Notes under the pieces: generated by a model
What the model was told of the DNA's origin: nothing
Seen by the model: only the letters and a program-made list of their open reading frames with translations
Databases searched by the model: none
Translations under genes and position numbers: made by a program
Source: Toxotes chatareus
Taxonomy: Eukaryota > Chordata > Actinopteri > Toxotidae
Length of the DNA: 64,000 nt
NCBI GenBank assembly: GCA_016801885.1
Contig: CM028896.1
Span: 16,586,501 to 16,650,500, forward strand
Direction of reading: 5' to 3'
Part shown: one piece after another, positions 11,001-22,904 of the stretch
How positions within the stretch are numbered: position 1 is the first letter of the stretch
How the letters are laid out: each line of letters starts with the position of its first letter

Positions 11001-14000
11001 TTAGTCACTTATGTAAATAGCCATATGTCCTTGTTATGTGTGGTTTGTCCAAGCTACCGTGATGATGCATAATTTACGGCTCTGCTCAGGTGTTCATGTG
11101 TATCCTGCGTGTTCTATACTGCGTGTCCCCGACAGATCAGTGAGCTGAGCGTTGACCTGGAGAGCAAACAGAAAGAGCTTCAGTCTGTGCAGCAAGTTAA
11201 GAGTTCTCTGGAACAGCAGCTGACCGGCCTGGTAAGAAGGGAAGAAACTCAGCACGTTAAAAACACAAGTAAACGGAAAGATGTGTGTGACATTCAGACA
11301 CTGGACAGTTCTCTAACATTCCTGGCTTCTCTCTGGCTTTCAAACATACGTCTCTGTTATGTAAAGTCCCCTGTCAGACGTAGGACTCAGTTTTATATGG
11401 TGGTCTCAATGCTCAAGTCACTTTTAGACACACTTTTTTGGTTTGCAGCATTTAATAGAACAAACAGACCAACGCCGAGTCAAAGAGGCTGCGTGTCTCA
11501 GGCAGGAGGTCATCATCTTTACCAGCTGATGATCCATTTAGGAGACACTGAAATAAACATATGATGATGTAATATGATGAATATTTTATCTTGTTTTGAA
11601 GTTTAGAGCCGGGCAGTCTTAGCTTTCACATCTGAGATGCTGGATCCAGTGGATTTTGGCATTTTTGCTTAAAGAAATGATTAAATAATGAATCGATTTT
11701 CAGAGTAATTTTCTGTTGATCAACAAATCGATTAATAGATATATAAAAATTGTTTCTGAGCTAGTATAATTTTCCGTTGTGAAAATTGAGGCTGACGTAA
11801 AATTACCAGCAGCACCATTTCTGTGATGAGATGCGCGTCTGCGAGGGGATTATCTGTAACTGGAGATTTGCCCAGACTTATTTTTTTTCATTGTGAGGTG
11901 TTTTGCTCACGGGCATCGTGAAAGTCGCCTCATTAAGAGAAGGAAGAGAAGTATTTTATCCACAAACTGCATGTTTTCTGGACGCAGTCATTATTGGCTC
12001 AAGGTACAGGAATGTTTCTGTGTAAGCGTTTAGCTCGTAGTAAAGCTGATGTGTCTCCATTTCAGAAACAAAAGCTTGAAGTAGCTGAGGAGGAGAACAA
12101 GAGCACAGCAAAGACCATGCAAGGTAAACACATCAGATGTATCTCTACTGCCTTTATGCTCAGTAGATAGCAGGAGATGTTTGTTTCTGTGGTTATTACA
12201 CCTGATGTTCCTCTGTTTCCTGACAGAACTGGAGCAGAGTGTGGAGCAGTCAAAGAAAGACTACCAGACCCTGAGAGAGGAGAGCCAGTGCAGAGAGAGA
12301 GAGCTGACTGACCAGCTGATGCAGGTACATTTACATGTAGTTACTCAGGTGCTGTACTTTGAGCTGCTTTTACTCCTATTGCCAATAATCAAAATAGTCT
12401 ATATAATATTTTTTTACATTGTTGTTTTGGCACTTTTACTTAAAATAATAATCAAAGTACTTGTTTCACCACTGCATGTTGAGAGTTTTCAGTGTGTGTA
12501 GTAAAGTAATCTGATGGTGTAACAGCACAGCAGCTGATGCCGGTACAACACACTTAAAACAATCCTCATTGTTGTGCTTACACTGTGCACAAACAGCCTG
12601 AGAGCTCATGCTGCTTCTCGTGTCCCGGCTCCGACGGCGGCTCGAACGATGCCGTTTGTAGACGATGAATCAGCGTGATGGCATTTGCTGATTCCAAAAA
12701 AGATAGCTCAGTCTGTTTCAGCCTGTCCGTCCACAGATCTGAGCGAATTTATTTGCGGTTTTCTGGAAAGGAAATGGGAAAATGATTGTGCTGAAAATGT
12801 CAGAACTAAATTTGAACATTTCTGAGGCCCTTAATAATCCTGAAGTAATCCTCCGTCTCCACTGTACTTCCATTCAGACTTAGAGGAGCTCTCTCGCTCC
12901 AGAGCTGACTTCGGCCTCAGGCTAATTTGATGTTGTTAAAACATTACTAACACACACATGCACACATTAATCTCATTCCCATTTGGATTTAATAAGACGC
13001 AGACGACCAGTCTTCTTCTTTTTTTTTATTCCAGTTTTACAGTTTTACAAAGTCTTATCAGCTGTGGATGGAATGTTGTACTTACACTGCTGCCACAGTG
13101 AGAGGGTTGTATCATTGTATTGAACAGTTTAATCATCTGTAGATTAATGTAATTAGCAATATGACAAAAGATCAGCGAAAAGTCAGCGACAACAAGGTCT
13201 TGTATCAAAGGGTTTGTTCTTTAAATAATGTCTCCAAATACTGACACAGAAATACTGTTTCTGTGCCTGTAGACCATTTCAAATCACAGCTCCGGCAGCT
13301 CCAGCAGCGCATTTAGTATTTATGCTCTTACATTTCTCATAGTGTTTTTGCAAACGTGAGACGTTTTGGCAGCAGGTGCATAAAGAGAGTAGTAAACAAC
13401 AGAGAGAGAGGACTGATGCATTCACTGCTGGTCGGTACGGGCTAAAAGCTCAGATAGTGGATTTCAGCAGCAGCGAATGCACGCCTTCCGCTCTGTGTGC
13501 TGCTTTTATTCTTCTCTAAAAAGACCTTAGGAGATTATATTTTGTCCTTTTTCCCTAAAGCCAGAGTTTTCATACTTCTGCTCTCGCTTCATAGAGCTCA
13601 TTACAAATGGATGTAAAAGTGAAACAGCTGAACAATCTTGAGGCTGAGTCGGTAAAGAGCCGCCTTTCCTTTTTTAGCTAAGATTGATATGACCTCTGCT
13701 GTTTCCGGTCTATAAATGGAAAACTGTTTTTGGAGTGCTGAAGTTGTCCTGTTTCACTTGGGCCTTAACTCGAGAGCAATTTAGATGATTTATGTTTTTC
13801 TGCTCCGTTGTACTTACAGGACTTCAAATTAATGCTAATTTTGCTCCGTGTCTGCTGGATATGTAAACAAGCAGCTGCTTGCTAATGAGTTATCCATATC
13901 AACGATATATATACACACATTTATTAATAAATGTCTTCATAAACGTTCACGTTCTACATGAAGCTAAAGTTTATTAAACCGTTTGCCTCCTTATGTTTTC

Positions 14001-14941
14001 CAGGCCACGGAGGAGTCAGAGAGGGCGGCCCAGTCGGCCGAGCAGCTGACCAATGAGAATAAGACACTGGAGACACAGGTGAGTAGAAAGCTCTAACAAC
14101 GACTGCGTAGGTGAATATTTATCTTCAGGAGACTGTGAATTTATTCCTTGGTCTCTTCTCTGAGAAGAAGACAGTTGACAGTCATTAAGCTCCAGCCTGT
14201 AAACTCAGCTACACACTGAATGCTACAGTCAGTGTCTCTCGCTGTCTCTTCCCTCTGAACCTCCACGTCTCACCCACTCCGACTTCCATCTGTAACTTGT
14301 TATTTTTGTCATGTCATTCTCTGCCCGTGCTGTTCCTCTAACCATCATTCAGTCTGTGGCTCTCTGGTGCCCTCTTGCTCGTCTGCTGTTCATTCACGTC
14401 CTCTCGGTGTCATCGCTCTGACTCCAGCTGCCTCTGTGCTCCAGATGTTCGGGGCAGGAGAAAGAGAGTGAACGTAAACATGCTTTCCGTTTGGCGGTGT
14501 TTATATTCGTTGTTCTGTGGCATAAACATTTTTCACGCACCGTATTTCAGCCCCGCGGCTCTACCGAACCTGATGTTCTTGGTCATAACTTAAGGAGGAA
14601 TATTTTCTTTCTTTTCCAAATCATTCACGGGAAGGTTTTTAAAATGATCAATAAATGTGTTAAAAATCCAGGAAGACATGTTGAGCTTCATCTGGATCCT
14701 TCGCCCGCCTCTTATGGGCGGCCCCTTTCTCCAGAATATAGTTTTGATTCCAGTGAATTTAACTTGATATTGATTATTAAAGACCTGGTGTAGAAGTGAT
14801 GCTACAGACTGAAATATTTAAAATCGCTGAACAGAATCAGTGTTTTTAAATTTTAAATTCCTGTGCAGAAGAAAGCAGCAGCGTGAGGTGACGGTCATCA
14901 AAAATGAAAACTGTTTTTGCAGCTACAACAGAGAGAACAGG

Positions 14942-15001
<60 letters not shown>

Positions 15002-18000
15002 GCAGTTATTCAGCAGAGATGCTCTTACATCTGCCGACTCTCCATTCACCCATGATGCTGTATGTTGTGATGTAATCCTGCACATGTCAGAGTGAGCTGT
15101 GTGTGTGTGTGATGATGATGATGATGATGATGATGATGTGTAGCTGGACAGAACATTGCTTTAGTTAAGGGACGTTTGACTTGAGGTCGACCTCTTTTGT
15201 CTCTGTTATTATTGTTTGGTCATTTTTAATCCGTCTTAGCTCTGAAACCACAGGGACACGTTTGTGACGTTTTTTTAAGCTAAAATGGCAAAAGCCGCCT
15301 AAATTTGCCTAAATTTTAGAGCTGCAGTGATTAGTTGATTAATCAGTCAGTTGCCTGACGGAAAATTATAACTATTTTTTATAATTGTCTAATTGTTTGT
15401 GTTATTTAAGCAAAAATGCCCCAAATTCTCTGATTCTGATTCTGATTCTCCTGTTTTGGTACTGAAGCTTTGAACTTTGGGTTTGGGAGACAGATGTAAA
15501 CATGTAGTGTTTATATTCATGATTCCATGAACGCGTTTGGTTGGTTTGGCCTCTGCGTTGTGGTTATTTGCTGGTTTTCTTTGTCTTGTGTGATGCTAAA
15601 CTGAGTTTCCTGACATTTTATAGAGCAGACGATTGTGTAAATTATCATTAGTTGCAGCCGTAGCTGGCTCGTCTGTGCACAGCTGCTTCAACACAGTTTG
15701 ACAACAGTGCAGGAGAATGTAGTATGAGTGGCTGGTTATTTTTATCTGGCCTTGTAATGTAAAAGCAAAGCAGCCGGCTCGCAGTTATCAGCTGATTCTT
15801 CTGTTGTGTGATTCACGATGAATGAGAGGTGAAGCTTTTAGAGGAGTGTTTGTACATATGGTGTCGGAGAGAAACAAGACTGTGAGCAGCAGAGCGGTGG
15901 GGTGGGGGAGTCGGGGAGGAGCTTATTCAGGCTTACATAATGGAAGTGCTCGGCTTCGTTGACCCGACTGTGAGAGAGAGAGGGAGAGGGAGGCTGCTCA
16001 GGCGACACGCTCTCCATTTCCCTCTCACACTTGTGCACGGCGGGGACGAGAGCTGATGGTTTATTGATGCCCAGCTTGTGTTAGTCTGTGCATGTTACAC
16101 TGTAGTTAGGGGGCAGAGAGCGGAGGCGTGGCAACAACACCACTGCGTTTAGCAGGTGAACATCAGGCTGACATCTGGCAGGGGTGAGCTGTGCGTAGAC
16201 ATGGACATAGCTGCTCTGCACCAGGGTTACTCCAGCAACATCTACTCGCCTCACTACCAGGTAGGACTGTCTGTCTTTAGCACGGGATTCAAACTCTACT
16301 ATCAGCCAGTGAAAGAACATGTTAATGGCTCTGTCATCAGAAGGAGGTGGAAAACAGTGATACAGGTTGTTTTCTTTGTCCCGTTCCTCTCAGTCTAATT
16401 GGCTCTGTTTAGATATTGTTGTCCTTGGTGTTGATGTGAGATTTCTGCTTGTAGCCTGTGATTCTCACCGAGTGTTTAGTCCACGTGCATTCTGCATGTT
16501 TGTGTTGATTTGTACATTTCAGCTGTCACCAGATCTCCTGTGTATCTGGTTCTGCTTGTTTGTGTGTAGTTGTGTATGTCTGTGTTTTAGCCTGCTCAGC
16601 GGTCTGGATCTCACTTGGTTTCAGGTGCAGATAAATACGGAGGTGTTACAAAGTCAGAAACTCACGTGCGACGCATCTAAAACACAGCTGATGACACACT
16701 TAACGATGTGTTAACAGAAACATGCTGCAGACGGCCCACACTGCGAATCATTACACACGAGTTTCTTTATTCTTCATTTAATCTGATGCCAGCTGCGGCA
16801 AAAGCATTGATTTCAAAGTCATAGTTGTTAATTAATTATTGAGCACTGCTCTTTTACAGCCGCTGGTGTCACAGCGCTGCACGTGTCTGAGGAGCAGTTT
16901 GAAGTGTCGGACGATGATCTGGATGTTTTTGGAGTCCGAGACATTTGACTCAGATGACAAGCAAAAACTTTGCTGGAGGTGAAGTCGAAGGAACCGATGT
17001 CTCTGGGGCTTTTATTTTTAGCTTCACGTGGATTTAACCCATAGAGCTGTCTGCCGACTCATCAGGATATCTAAGCATTGTGCTTTTAAGTATTACCTGT
17101 CGTTAGGGACAGTGGCCCAGAATTTATCTCGTCTGAGAACAGCCTTTCCTTGGATGCAAATGCTTTTTTGGGGAAGTTGTATAAATGTTTGGGGCGTGTA
17201 GTAAAGATGAAACGATTACTTGAAATCAGGGAGAGAGAAGCAACAAAGGTCCTCGAAACATTCACTGGTTGCAGCTTCTGTAATTTGCCATGAGCCTGTA
17301 ACTGAGATCACTGCAGCTGTTTGATGAGCTTTCACAGGGTCTCGCTGTCCTAATGACTTTAATTTTTCCTGTCGAAATTTCAGTGGTCAAATTTCGCTCT
17401 GAGCTGATTAAAAAAAAAAAAGTAGAAGAAGAAGCAGGTCGACCCCTGGAGAACCACTTTAAAATAGAAGAACGTCACTGCGGCCTGTATCTAAATTGCA
17501 GGGGGACTTTGGAGCTCACTGAAAAACAATAGATAATAATTATTGTAATTATCACAACGGTGGGGGTGAAACAATACCCGCACACGGCTCCAGGCGGGAT
17601 TAAAATCACTGACTAGAACAGGTCATGTTAAAATTACCCGTCCTCCACTGAAGAAATAAATCCAGTTCGACTGATGCTGAAGTCTTAGCTGTGAATATAT
17701 TACTGCGATGACCTGGTATTCACATATTCTTTCAGGCCCTGTGTCGTTTCATCCATCTGTATCTGTTCTTCTCCAGCTTGAGGCTTTGAAACAGCAGAAC
17801 TCGAAATACCAGGAGGAGCTGAGTCTGACGAAGGAGCGGAGCAGCTCAGAAAACCAGCGCATCGGCGTCCTCTGCAAGGAACTGTGAGTACTCAGGATAA
17901 CTAATGTGCTTTTTCCTGGCTCCTGTCTCCAGTAAAGGTGACCCCAACCAGCCAGTTCATTAGACTGGTGTGGTAAATTTGTCCTGGGGGGGCCATTGAG

Positions 18001-21000
18001 GGTGGGGTGATGATTAAAAATCCAGACTAACACACTCCAGAAAGGACCGTGTGCAAATGTGCCTCGATGTAATTACAAGTAGACGATATAAACAGAAAAA
18101 TGGTCTAAATATCAAATGTTTTATTAATGTGGCTCCATCTCCAAAGGATTGTCACGTATAGTTTATATAGAAATAAATGAAAACAAACTTCTAAAACACA
18201 GCAGCATTATGTATTTATTTATTTATTTATTTTGTGAAATGGAAATGAGAGGCGTATCACACAAACATACTAAACATATTTTTTTAACATTCCAAGGAAA
18301 TCATTATCTCTGAGTCGTGAATCAATGAATAAACATCTATAAATCCGCGTAGGAATCATGGAAAACAGAGGCTCCTTACAGAACTTGATCTTTTCCTGAG
18401 TATCATCAGGTTTTTAGGTTTTCTTCAGTATTAAAATAATCCCGTCATATTTGTCTGTCCATCCGTGGACATGCTGCAAAAAAAGCGAAACCTCCAGGCT
18501 AAAGCATGAAAAATCCATAAATATCGCAAAGTAATTGTAAAGCATCCGTAAATATCCGCAAGGATCACGTGGGCGGATAGGAGTAAACATAATAAAGGCA
18601 GATTATCGACTGCTTCCGTTGTTTTCACAGGTTCGTCTTGGAAATAAAGTCTTTCAGTAATAAAACATGACTCAGCAGCAGATCTGTGACTGATCGCGCG
18701 CTGAGACAGGATGTTTTTGATGCAGGGTAAAAATATTCCGTCTTCTATCGGCATGTTTTTACCTTGCTTTGTTGTGTTCGTGGTGGATCTCCAGCCGGAT
18801 GTCGGGTTCTATTTATAGACCTCGTGTGTGTAGCTGTTGTGTGTCTGTGCGCGTGTATATGTGGAGGTGTGTGGTGTGTTTCCACGCGTGTGTTCATGAG
18901 TTTTTACGTCGTGCTGCCACACCTCCCCTGAGTCATCAAAGCCGTGACGTCGGAGCTCCAGATGGATCTAACTGGCTGAATTATAGTCATCAGCATGCAG
19001 CATCCTGTAGGAGGAGCGGCAGATGGAGACGGACATGTCAACAAATGTCCTCAGTCACAGTGAAATAAAACCGGCTTCATGCTCCTTAAGGAGCTGCGCT
19101 CTGTCTGCTTTTCTGTGTTGAGCCTTAATAATGATAAAAATCAACTGGCTGTAGATGGAGGAGTCCTGTTAAACACCTTTGTGGCCTGGTCACATTTTCC
19201 CACCCTCCACCTCCATCCTGTCTTTCCCCAACAATGCGTTCCTCCATCCTCTCTGAGGCACGTCCTTCCTCAGTCTGCTGCTGTTATGTAATCGCTTCGT
19301 CTCTCCTCCTAGGACCGCCTGGCTCCAACATGGCCACCGCTCTCACTATGACATCAGAGTGTGTGTGTGTGTGTGTAATGCTAAGCGTGCGACTTTGTGT
19401 GTGTTTGTTTGTGTGGAATCAATGTGGCTCTTGTGGCGTCTGACAGAACAGCTGTGAGCGCCACAGCTCAGGATTTGTCTTTCTGTCTTTTGCTGTTACT
19501 GTATTTCAGATATTGTTCAGTTTGTCTGTGAAAACCAATCGAATTCGAATCATTAGCCTTCAGTTTGTGGTTCATCTCGCAAAATACGTTCAGAACTCAT
19601 TTGTTGCTGTGAACATTGAAAGGCCATAGAGCTCCATTGTTTCCAGAAACTATTAAAAACACATCAGTGATCCACTGGGTGACACGTTCCTTCATCACCA
19701 TCGACACACACGCTAACACACACACCGTCCTGCTGCCCCAAATACTCACAGGAGTGCCAAATGTGGATTAATCCGCCGCTGAAAATAGTCCCCAACAAAT
19801 GAACAATGTCCTCTTGTTTGTTTGATTAAAAACTACCTCCCTGTTGTGTTCGAGTGCAGGGTACTATAGAGCCGTGGTGAATGTAATTTATACATCAGGC
19901 GGATAAATGTTTCACCCAGATGGTGCTCAGACCGGAGCTATTAGTCACACGTAGCTTCAGAGTTCCTCATTGGACACAAAACCTAAGACTGACCCACAAT
20001 TTCTCCAGCAAATCATTTTGGTTCCAGCTTCCAAAAATATCCAGATTCATAAATTCCCGGACAACGCTGTCTGATACTGTCGGACTTTGATCACATGCAC
20101 AGATTACCAGCTTTATCAGCGTTACAATATCCTGATTGAGTTCTTGATTTATGGATGTATGAATACTGAATATCTTAGTGCTGAGGAGTAAATAAACCGC
20201 TGTGGGTTTCAGGCATCAGCTCGTGTAGTAGTGAACAGGAGCAGCAGAGACAAACAGATGGCTTTTTGAATGATGAGAATTAGTCTGTAGATCACAGAGT
20301 ATCATTCTGAATATGAGTGTGGTGCACTCAGTACATTTACTGGTACAGATGAATAAACTCAAACTGATTTTGCCTTTGAATTGTCAGAAAATGCAATACA
20401 ATAAAATAAAGGAAAGGAAAGAGAAGAAAGTCTTCAGATCTCAGCAGCTTATATTTGGATCAAACATGAACTGTACAGAACTAAGTGATATGTCTGTGAT
20501 GTGTAACAGATGTGCACGTGGCTCACATCTGGCACCAGACTTAGATTTAAGCATATAGCAGCAATCGTGACACAGATATCACAGAAACCTGAATGCAGCA
20601 GTGCAGCACTGTAAGTGTGTCACCTGTCCTCTCTGTCTTTGTCTCAGTGAGGAGCTGAAGCTGGCCTCCCAGAAGTCCCAGCATCTCGAGGAGGTACGGT
20701 CCCTTCACGGTTTTCATATTATGTAAAGGACTTGTTCATCCTGTTATAGATCAGGGTTTGTTAGAGCAGAAACGGTGATTTGATTTACAGGTTTTGGCAC
20801 AGTGAGGATCGACTCCCTGCTGTGACTTAAAGCTCAGACGGGCTTAGTGTCTAATTTAATGCCTCTATATTTGTGTGTTTGCCTCTCAGCACAATGAGGA
20901 TCGCAACAGCCAACAGCCAGACATGAAGACCAGGTAAGAGACCGGGAAACATGCTCTTTACATGTATGCTACTCGTGTTTCAGGCATGTTTGGGCTTTTA

Positions 21001-22904
21001 AACATGTGCTCATGTAGCTTTCTGCATCTGAACAGCAGGATTAATCGTATCGATGGGACATTTAAAGGCACACGTTTAAAATGTGGTTTTAGTTTCTACA
21101 TCTATTCATCGTGTTGTTGTTTGGTCTTATTTTCAAACCCCTTCTAAAAACAGAAGATGCTGTGAATATCACTTCACTGCCTCACGTCTCAGTTTAGTAA
21201 CCTGGGTTAAAACATCTCATTACTTCTATAGAGCAGCGACTGAAGTTGAGAGCGAGGGTTAAATAAAGTGGGGATGATGGACGGCTAAGGAAGGATGACA
21301 GTCGCGGATCAAAGACATGTATGTGGCTTAAGATGGAAGCGACAGAAGTGGAGGCAGAGGGACGTGGAGAGCAGCTGACAGCTCTGTGGTTTTGGCCGAA
21401 AGGGAAATGAAGAGGTGTCGTGCAAGTAAAATAACAGACGAGGAGGGAGAGTGTGTGTTAGCAGGAGATCATTAACAAAGAGAGGAGATGTGATTCAGTG
21501 GAACGACCTGCTTCACATCCCGTTTCATTTATCAGGAAGGCTGTGGCAGAGGGGCTGTGGGGGCGTCAGCTGGGTGTCACTGATGTGTTCTAATTGATTC
21601 TGAGTTCTGTTAATCCACACAGACACAACAAGGTGGATTCTTAGATGTGAGTATGATAGGGACTGTCAGTCTGTGCGTCATTTGGGTGACAGGTGTCCAT
21701 CATGGTGCATCTGCTGTGGTCAAAGATGTCCTCCTGCTTGAGTTTGTCAACACACAGTGTCCTCACCCAGTCTCCACATTATTCCACAGAGAAACCATCT
21801 CTAATCAGGAAACCACTGGCACCTTAATCTCAGACAAAGATCGAGAACTGGAAACTCTGAGGAGTGAGGTACTCACACAGACGTTCACTCTGTCTTCTCA
21901 TCTCTTGGACAGTCTCCCTCTGTGCTGCGTGATCGGAGCTGGATGAGGGATTTACCTGTTTGCTCTGTCGCTGCAGATCGCGGTTCTGCGAGGAGAAAAC
22001 GCCGTGGCCAAGACCCTGCAGTCGGCCGTGGAGACGTTGGAGAGAGACAAAGCTCAGCTACAGAGCCGTGTTTACAGTCTAGAGCAAAGGCTCATGGGAA
22101 CGCAGGCTTCAGAGGGAGAAGACAGGGAAGCTCCACCGTCAGGTGAGGAGACATTGATTTTTAGAGCATCTGCACCGCTCGAGCGAGGAGCTATTTGTTG
22201 TTTTCGAGCTGTTTTCTGATTCACGGCGTGTTTCTGCAGGCGATGCAGCTCTGGAGCAGCTGAGGGAAGAAAAGGAGTTTGCTGAGGGACAGGTGAGACT
22301 GTCGGGATGCTTCCCGAAACATGTTTTATGGTGCTATCAAATCAGTTCATGTTCAGGGTTTTCGGTTCTTATCTGTGCCCACGTGAAGGTGATCTGTGCC
22401 TCAACTGTCTCCATCAGATCAACTTCCTGAACAGCGTAATTGTGGACCTGCAGCGGAAAAACGAGGAGCTGAAGATCAAACTGAAGAAACTCGCTTCTGT
22501 CTGAGTTCAACGGTAACGACGGGACTGATGGGTAAGAAATATAAAATCATACAAACATACAACGATCAGTGCTTTTCTTTGTTTTACTTAGATACATTTG
22601 GTAGATTAATCAATAATGAAGGCTGAAGTTATCTTTTCTAAAATTCTAACATGCATCTTTGTCGTGTAGTTTTGATGAACGTGTTTCGAAGCGGGAAAAG
22701 AAGGCGACCCCCCGTCTGTTCTGCGACATCTGCGACTGCTTTGACCTCCACGACACCGAGGACTGCCCCACTCAGGCCCAGAGCCCCGACTCTGTACCTC
22801 ACACCACCTATCACGGCAACCCGGCCGACGAGAGGCCCTACTGCGACATCTGCGAGGCCTTCGGACACGCCACAGAGTCCTGCAACGATGATCAGACCTT
22901 CTAG
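5036..22904 (+). CDS. clip1: CAP-Gly linker protein CLIP-170, short coiled-coil form with a frame break
   Basis: Microtubule plus-end tracking linker. Coding exons: 5036-5144, 5797-6177, 6283-6416, 6626-6750, 6891-7092, 7347-7544, 8231-8334, 8637-8697, 9658-9762, 10659-10820, 11136-11231, 12066-12123, 12227-12324, 14004-14078, 17777-17883, 20648-20693, 20890-20933, 21790-21868, 21977-22142, 22240-22292, 22418-22531, 22670-22904. Order: basic/Ser N-terminus; CAP-Gly 1 (about 62-130, GKNDG); CAP-Gly 2 (about 205-270, GKNDG); Ser-rich linker; coiled coil from about 320; FLNSVIVDLQRKN; two zinc knuckles (CX2CX5HX4C, CX2CX4HX4C) and a DDQTF end. The central coil is about half the length of human CLIP1 (1438 aa). 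Read literally, exon 21 hits TGA at 22502-22504 after about 829 residues, while the knuckle exon needs a frame one base different: an indel or sequencing error. An intact form would have about 916 residues. The exon 3 donor (CTG|gttggt) was chosen for frame and similarity. Confidence 0.93.
10307..10420 (+). repeat. Dispersed repeat C, copy 1 (clip1 intron)
   Basis: Core GGACTATTTTCAGTGGTGGA then TTAATCCA, tgctctagtgagtattt and GGCAGCAGGATGGTGTGTG. Matches a copy at 58374-58490 (same strand) and an inverted copy at 19700-19835. Family not named. Confidence 0.7.
14943..14998. repeat. (CA)n microsatellite, about 28 units
   Basis: Uninterrupted alternating CA in a clip1 intron; expected to be polymorphic in length. 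Confidence 0.95.
15099..15138. repeat. Compound (GT)n(GAT)n microsatellite
   Basis: A short GT run is followed by about nine GAT units in a clip1 intron. Confidence 0.9.
17884..20647 (+). other. clip1: Large clip1 intron after coding exon 15
   Basis: No exon recognised. It includes an (ATTT)n-like stretch near 18212, a short GT run near 19358 and the inverted repeat C copy at 19700-19835. A 107-codon minus-strand open frame near 18431-18754 has no resemblance to a known protein. Confidence 0.55.
19700..19835 (-). repeat. Dispersed repeat C, copy 2 (inverted)
   Basis: Reverse complement of the same core: cctgctgccccaaatactca, then gtggattaatcc and GAAAATAGTCCCC. It lies in a clip1 intron, opposite in orientation to copies 1 and 3. 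Confidence 0.68.

Larger units (their letters stand above)
14079..17776 (+). other. clip1: Large clip1 intron after coding exon 14
   Basis: No coding exon resembling the CLIP coiled coil was found, although mammalian CLIP1 has several hundred more coil residues around this point. Contents: a (CA)n microsatellite at 14943-14998, a short (GT)n plus (GAT)n tract at 15099-15138, and otherwise unremarkable AT-rich sequence. Confidence 0.6.

Noticed and set aside
18431..18754. 107-codon minus-strand open frame in a clip1 intron
   Set aside because: No resemblance to a known protein; surrounding TAAATATCCG-type sequence looks repetitive.
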